From positions 1-9,415 of the forward strand of contig CALLYN010000085.1 in assembly GCA_937858455.1 (NCBI GenBank): a stretch of 9,415 nt of DNA, read 5' to 3'. The notes beneath the pieces were generated by a model, which saw only the letters and a list, made by a program, of their open reading frames with translations, had not been told where the DNA came from and made no database searches. The translations under genes and the position numbers were made by a program. Positions 6,139 to 9,415 of the stretch are shown here, piece by piece. Positions within the stretch are counted from its first letter, which is position 1; every line of letters starts with the position of its first letter. The stretch comes from an uncultured Kouleothrix sp. GTDB lineage: Bacteria > Chloroflexota > Chloroflexia > Chloroflexales > Roseiflexaceae.

Positions 6139-7371
6139 ATGGGAAGATCTTCAGGCAAGCCGGCGCAGCCAGCCAGTGCCGGGCCAAGGCAGGCGGGCGA
6201 CGCAATCGGCGCGGCCGATCACGAAAGCTTTCGACTGCTGGTCGAGGGCGTGCGCGATTACGCGATCTTCATGCTCGACACCAGCGGCATAATTGTGAGC
6301 TGGAATACCGGGGCGCAGCTGATCAAAGGGTACAGTGCCGCCGAGATCATCGGCAAGCACTTCTCGATCTTCTACCCGCCCGAAGATATCGCCGACGACA
6401 AGCCCGCGCGCGAGCTGCTGATCGCCAGCACGCAGGGCCGCTACGAAGAAGAGGGCTGGCGGCTACGCAAGGATGGCTCGCGCTTCTGGGCCAATGTTAT
6501 TATCACCGCGCTCCACGACGCGGATGGGCGGCTGCGCGGCTTTGGCAAAGTGACGCGCGACCTGACCGAGCGCCGCAATGCCGAGGCCGCGCGCGAGCAG
6601 CTGCGTGCCCACGAGCAGCAGCTTGCGATCGAGCGCGCGGCGCGCGACCAGATGGCCGAGGCCGTGCGCATGCGCGATACCTTCCTGACGGTGATGGCCC
6701 ACGAGCTGCGCACGCCGCTCACCGCCCTGCTGGGCAATGCCCAGCTGCTGCTGCGCCGCACCACGCGCGATAGCCTGCTGGCCGAGCGCGAGCAGCACAA
6801 CCTTAAAGTGATCGTCGATCAGGTCGAGCGGCTGCGCAGGCTGGTGCTGCTGCAGCTCGATATCTCGCGGCTGCACGCCGAGCGGTTGCAGATCAACCGC
6901 ACGCTGCTCGACGTTGGCGCGCTGGCGCGCCGCGTGGTCAGCGAGATCCAGACGACCCTGACGCGCCATACGGTCGTCTACGAGGGCCCGGCGGCGCCGC
7001 TGCTGATCCAGGGCGACGAGCTACGGCTCGACCAGGTGCTGCAGAATCTGATCGAAAACGCGATCAAGTATAGCCCGGCCGGCGGAGCGGTGCGGGTGCA
7101 CGCCAGCTGCTCAGGCACTGTTGCGCGTATCGCGGTGATCGACCCGGGGATCGGCATACCGCCATCCGAGCTGCCGCACCTGTTCCAGCGCTTCTACCGC
7201 GCGGCGAATGTCGACGCGCAGCATATTAGCGGGCTGGGCGTGGGCCTCTACCTGGTGAAAGAGCTCGTGGCGCTGCACGGCGGCACGATTAGCGTGGCCA
7301 GCGAAGAACATCGCGGCAGTACGTTTACTGTCGATCTGCCGCTGGCCAGCGAGGGCGAGCTGGAACGATGA
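6139..7371 (+). CDS. Soluble PAS-domain sensor histidine kinase
   Basis: This is a two-component sensor kinase of 410 residues without membrane segments, hence cytosolic. A PAS domain covers about 29-141 (SWNTGAQLIKGYSAAEIIGKHF and the PAC end GFGKVTRDLTERR). A charged coiled-coil linker spans 146-178. The HisKA helix carries the phosphoacceptor H188 in AHELRTPL. The ATPase domain has the N box (QNLIENAIKYSP, N307), the G1 box DPGIGI (335-340), an F box LFQRFYR (348-354) and the G2 box GLGVGL (365-370). All catalytic motifs look intact, so it should be active. The ATG with AAAAGGA upstream is preferred. A GTG 11 codons earlier has no ribosome site. No response regulator gene is adjacent. It overlaps the next gene by 4 bp (ATGA), suggesting coupled translation. 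The ligand or cofactor of the PAS domain cannot be told from sequence. Confidence 0.93.
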   Translation: MGRSSGKPAQPASAGPRQAGDAIGAADHESFRLLVEGVRDYAIFMLDTSGIIVSWNTGAQLIKGYSAAEIIGKHFSIFYPPEDIADDKPARELLIASTQGRYEEEGWRLRKDGSRFWANVIITALHDADGRLRGFGKVTRDLTERRNAEAAREQLRAHEQQLAIERAARDQMAEAVRMRDTFLTVMAHELRTPLTALLGNAQLLLRRTTRDSLLAEREQHNLKVIVDQVERLRRLVLLQLDISRLHAERLQINRTLLDVGALARRVVSEIQTTLTRHTVVYEGPAAPLLIQGDELRLDQVLQNLIENAIKYSPAGGAVRVHASCSGTVARIAVIDPGIGIPPSELPHLFQRFYRAANVDAQHISGLGVGLYLVKELVALHGGTISVASEEHRGSTFTVDLPLASEGELER

Positions 7372-8465
7372 CGATTGCTTCGGTTGGCGATATTGCGCTG
7401 GCCAGGCTCGCCAGCCAGCACATAGCCCACCCCGGCGCTGCGCGCGCTGCCGAGGCGGTGGCGCGGCTCGGCGCGGTGCAGGCGCAAGACTACCTTGGCG
7501 CGCTGTGGGCGGTGGGCCTGCGCACGCCTGGCGCGACCGAGCCGGCAATCGAGCAGGCGCTGGCCGAGCGCGAGATTGTGCGAACCTGGCCAATGCGCGG
7601 CACGCTGCACATTGTGGCGGCGGCCGACGCGCGCTGGATGCTTGAGCTGCTGGCGTCGCGCGTGGTATCGCGCAGCGGCGCGCGCCGTCGCGAGTTGGGC
7701 ATCGACGCAGCGGCGCTCGCGGCAAGCGCGAAGGTGGTGGCTGGCGCGCTGGTGGGCGGGCGCCAGCTGACGCGCAGCGCGCTGTACGAGCAGCTTGAGC
7801 AGGCCGGCATCGCCACAGGCGGCTCGCGTGGGCTGCACATCCTCGGCTACCTCGCGCACGAGCGCCTGATCTGCTTCGGCGCGCGCGCGGGCAAGCAGCC
7901 CACCTTTGTGCTGCTCGAAGAGTGGCTGCCGGCCGCGCCTGCGCTAGCGCGCGACGAGGCGCTGGCCATGCTGGCGCTGCGCTACTTTACCGGCCACGGG
8001 CCGGCGACGGTGCAGGATCTGACGTGGTGGGCCGGGCTGACGCTAGGCGAGGCGCGCGCCGCGATTGGCTCGGTCGCGGGGCAGCTCGCGCGTGCAACCG
8101 TAGGCGGCCAGGAGTATTTCTTCGCGCCTGGGCTTGCGGCCGGCGCAGCCGACCCTGCCGAGGCGTTTCTGCTGCCGCCGTTCGACGAATTTCTCGTCGG
8201 CTACCGCGACCGTAGCGCAATGCTCGACCCCGCCCATACCAACCTGGTGACGCCGGGCAGCAACGGGATCTTCAACCCGATCGTGGTAATTGGCGGGCGC
8301 GTGCTGGGCACCTGGAAGCGCGCCTTCGCGAAGAAAAGCGTTGTGCTCAGCTTCAGCGCGTTTGCGCACTTTAGCGCCGGGCAGGCCCGCGCGATCGAGG
8401 CGGCGGCCGAGCGCTATGCCGCGTTTCTGGGGCTGCCAGCCGAGATCCAGATCGAGCACGAGTAG
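7368..8465 (+). CDS. Winged-helix DNA-binding protein, AlkZ/YcaQ-like (HTH_42) probable DNA glycosylase
   Basis: The 365-residue protein belongs to the winged-helix HTH_42 superfamily (formerly DUF1006). Its experimentally studied members AlkZ (Streptomyces) and YcaQ (E. coli) excise bulky or crosslinked alkylated bases. Family marks are LGAVQAQDYLGALW (34-47), TWPMRGTLHIV (73-83) and LLPPFDEFLVGYRDR (268-282). The catalytic-motif position reads Q38-A-Q40, the QxQ form of the AlkZ group, not the QxD form of YcaQ. Winged-helix modules probably cover about 85-260. The length fits the family. The start ATG overlaps the kinase stop codon (ATGA) and has only a weak GGA site, so translation is likely coupled. 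The gene ends 3 bp from a convergent gene. Base-excision activity is an inference; many relatives are annotated only as DNA-binding. Confidence 0.85.
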   Translation: MTIASVGDIALARLASQHIAHPGAARAAEAVARLGAVQAQDYLGALWAVGLRTPGATEPAIEQALAEREIVRTWPMRGTLHIVAAADARWMLELLASRVVSRSGARRRELGIDAAALAASAKVVAGALVGGRQLTRSALYEQLEQAGIATGGSRGLHILGYLAHERLICFGARAGKQPTFVLLEEWLPAAPALARDEALAMLALRYFTGHGPATVQDLTWWAGLTLGEARAAIGSVAGQLARATVGGQEYFFAPGLAAGAADPAEAFLLPPFDEFLVGYRDRSAMLDPAHTNLVTPGSNGIFNPIVVIGGRVLGTWKRAFAKKSVVLSFSAFAHFSAGQARAIEAAAERYAAFLGLPAEIQIEHE

Positions 8466-8468
8466 CTG

Positions 8469-9017
8469 CTAGGCCAGCCCATACTTGGCCGCCAGCTTCT
8501 GAATCGTAGAACTGTTTCGCATGGTCGTGGGCACGCCCACGGCTTTGGCCAGCAGCCCGCCCGAAAACAGCGGCGAGTCGCTGAGCCTGGTGCGGCAGAG
8601 CCAGTAGAATTCGCGGCCGTGGTCGTGAAACTCGTCGTTGTCGCTATTCAGCGCCAGCAGCTGCGTGCGCGCCGCCGCGCCGAGCGGCGCCTTCAAGAAC
8701 GAAACATACATGCCGTGCGCGCCGCCCGCAGCAGTAAACGGCGTGTAGCTCGCAATTGCGGCCAGATCGGCCGCGCTGCGCACAAATGTGAGCGCCTCGT
8801 AGCCAAGCGCCTGGCGCAGGTGCGCCTCGATCTGCGCCTCGAGCGCGCTCGCGTCGGCGGCCGCAGCGTCGAAAATCACGTTGCCGCTGGCAATAAACGT
8901 AGCGACATTGGCGAACCCGAGCTCGGCAAACAGCGCGCGCAGCCGATCCATCTTGACGACATGCCCGCCGACGTTGATCGCGCGTAGGAATGCAAACCAG
9001 CGCTGGGGTGCAGCCAT
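8469..9017 (-). CDS. DUF1697 domain-containing protein
   Basis: The 182-residue product is a DUF1697 (PF08002) protein, a cytosolic two-domain alpha/beta fold of unknown function found widely in bacteria. Signature blocks are FAFLRAINVGGHVVKMDRL (8-26), VATFIASGNVIF (38-49) and the C-terminal TTMRNSSTIQKLAA (164-177), which matches the usual TxRNxxTxxKL end. Length is standard. I start at the ATG at 9015-9017 because GGGAG lies 6 nt upstream. The in-frame ATG two codons earlier abuts GGGAG and the TTG at 9033-9035 has no site. The gene is convergent with the winged-helix gene, leaving 3 bp between stop codons and no terminator. It is divergent from the 2H phosphoesterase gene. Confidence 0.9.
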   Translation of the reverse strand: MAAPQRWFAFLRAINVGGHVVKMDRLRALFAELGFANVATFIASGNVIFDAAAADASALEAQIEAHLRQALGYEALTFVRSAADLAAIASYTPFTAAGGAHGMYVSFLKAPLGAAARTQLLALNSDNDEFHDHGREFYWLCRTRLSDSPLFSGGLLAKAVGVPTTMRNSSTIQKLAAKYGLA

Positions 9018-9052
9018 AGCCATCTCCCGACACAATCGCGGATGCCGTGGCT

Positions 9053-9061
9053 ATTGTAGCA
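9053..9061 (-). promoter_or_regulatory. Candidate extended -10 promoter for the DUF1697 gene
   Basis: On the minus strand TGCTACAAT reads as TG-n-TACAAT, five of six matches to the -10 consensus with the extended TG. No -35 box is evident. The hexamer lies about 35 bp upstream of the chosen start codon, leaving a leader near 30 nt. Confidence 0.45.
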
Positions 9062-9133
9062 CGGATTTGCTGATCGCCGGCGCTGTATGAGGGCGCGTCG
9101 GCGTCGCCCCGATCGCCACGCCGCAACAAAAAT

Positions 9134-9176
9134 CTCGCTCTCCCAGCTGCAGGAGAGGGCGTCAGGCAAGAGCGAG
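9134..9176 (+). repeat. Overlapping inverted repeats in the leader of the 2H phosphoesterase gene
   Basis: CTCGCTCT (9134-9141) is the perfect complement of AGAGCGAG (9169-9176), an 8-bp stem with a 27-nt loop. CTCTCC (9138-9143) can instead pair with GGAGAG (9152-9157). The two stems share bases and exclude each other. The outer stem covers the purine-rich stretch just before the start codon at 9180, so it could hide the ribosome site. The inner part resembles the CTCTCCC/GGGAGAG repeats common between genes of GC-rich bacteria. Confidence 0.35.
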
Positions 9177-9179
9177 CGC

Positions 9180-9415
9180 ATGGCCGCATCGCCACTCATT
9201 CTAACGCTTAAGCTCGACGCGCCGGCCTTTGCCGTGCTCGACGCTCTGCGGCGCGCGCACTTCCCGGCCGAGCGCAATTTCATCCCCGCGCACCTCACGC
9301 TGTTCCACGCGCTCCCCGGCGAGCACGAGCCGGCGATCCGGCGGGCGCTGCAGCTCGCCTGCGCGGCTACGCCGGCGCCGGCGCTGCGCTTCGAGCGGCC
9401 AGTGTTTCTGGGCCG
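9180..9415 (+). CDS. 2'-5' RNA ligase family (2H phosphoesterase) protein, 3' end beyond window
   Basis: The first 78 codons are present and the gene continues past the right edge. The opening MAASPLILTLKLDAPAFAVLDALRRAHFP and the motif PAHLTLFHALPG (36-47) are typical of the LigT/2H phosphoesterase superfamily. H38-x-T40 is the first of the two catalytic HxT/S tetrapeptides, and the second would lie about 80 residues further on. Relatives hydrolyse or form 2'-5' or cyclic phosphodiesters in RNA or small nucleotides, but the substrate here is unknown. The ATG has no strong ribosome site, only GAGCGAG next to it, and that lies in a potential stem. It is divergent from the DUF1697 gene across 162 bp. 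Confidence 0.8.
   Translation, partial: MAASPLILTLKLDAPAFAVLDALRRAHFPAERNFIPAHLTLFHALPGEHEPAIRRALQLACAATPAPALRFERPVFLG

Noticed and set aside
9018..9035. TTG or earlier ATG start for the DUF1697 gene
   Set aside because: The only well-spaced ribosome site (GGGAG, 6 nt) serves the ATG at 9015-9017.

Overview
The window is GC-rich (roughly two thirds G+C), densely coded chromosomal DNA. The gene content, codon use and 'hypothetical' families (DUF5946, DUF1697, a winged-helix HTH_42 protein, short HPPD and HGD forms) resemble filamentous Chloroflexota of the Roseiflexus/Kouleothrix type. This placement is an inference from overall impression, not from a marker gene. I see no tRNA, rRNA, CRISPR array, transposase or phage gene.

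Left part (1-2834, all minus strand). A three-gene unit reads leftward from about 2147: a small membrane-anchored Pro/Gln-rich protein of unknown function, an ApbE-type FAD:protein FMN transferase, and a six-helix ferric-reductase-like haem b membrane protein. ApbE and the reductase overlap by 4 bp (GTGA). The unit is preceded by a perfect 7-bp direct repeat with 11-bp period, typical of OmpR/PhoB-family response-regulator sites, and ends in a 14-bp perfect hairpin at the window edge. It looks like an extracytoplasmic electron-transfer module with no recognisable FMN-accepting protein in view. Upstream of it lies a DUF5946 gene.

Middle part (2835-5577). After a composite palindromic element (2852-2914) comes the tyrosine/phenylalanine catabolic pair homogentisate 1,2-dioxygenase and 4-hydroxyphenylpyruvate dioxygenase (HPPD first in transcription, minus strand). 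Together they take 4-hydroxyphenylpyruvate to maleylacetoacetate. The later enzymes of the pathway are not in the window. A 288-bp divergent intergenic region holds candidate extended -10 promoters for both directions and a 12-bp palindrome.

Right part (5578-9415). A plus-strand set consists of a DinB-family protein, a soluble PAS histidine kinase and a winged-helix protein with the QxQ motif of AlkZ-like DNA glycosylases. The kinase and glycosylase-like genes overlap by 4 bp (ATGA). A convergent DUF1697 gene ends only 3 bp from the glycosylase-like gene. Finally, the first 78 codons of a 2'-5' RNA ligase-like (2H phosphoesterase) gene run off the right edge.

The most interesting leads are the ApbE/ferric reductase unit with its unusual small partner and response-regulator box, and the kinase/AlkZ-like coupled pair.
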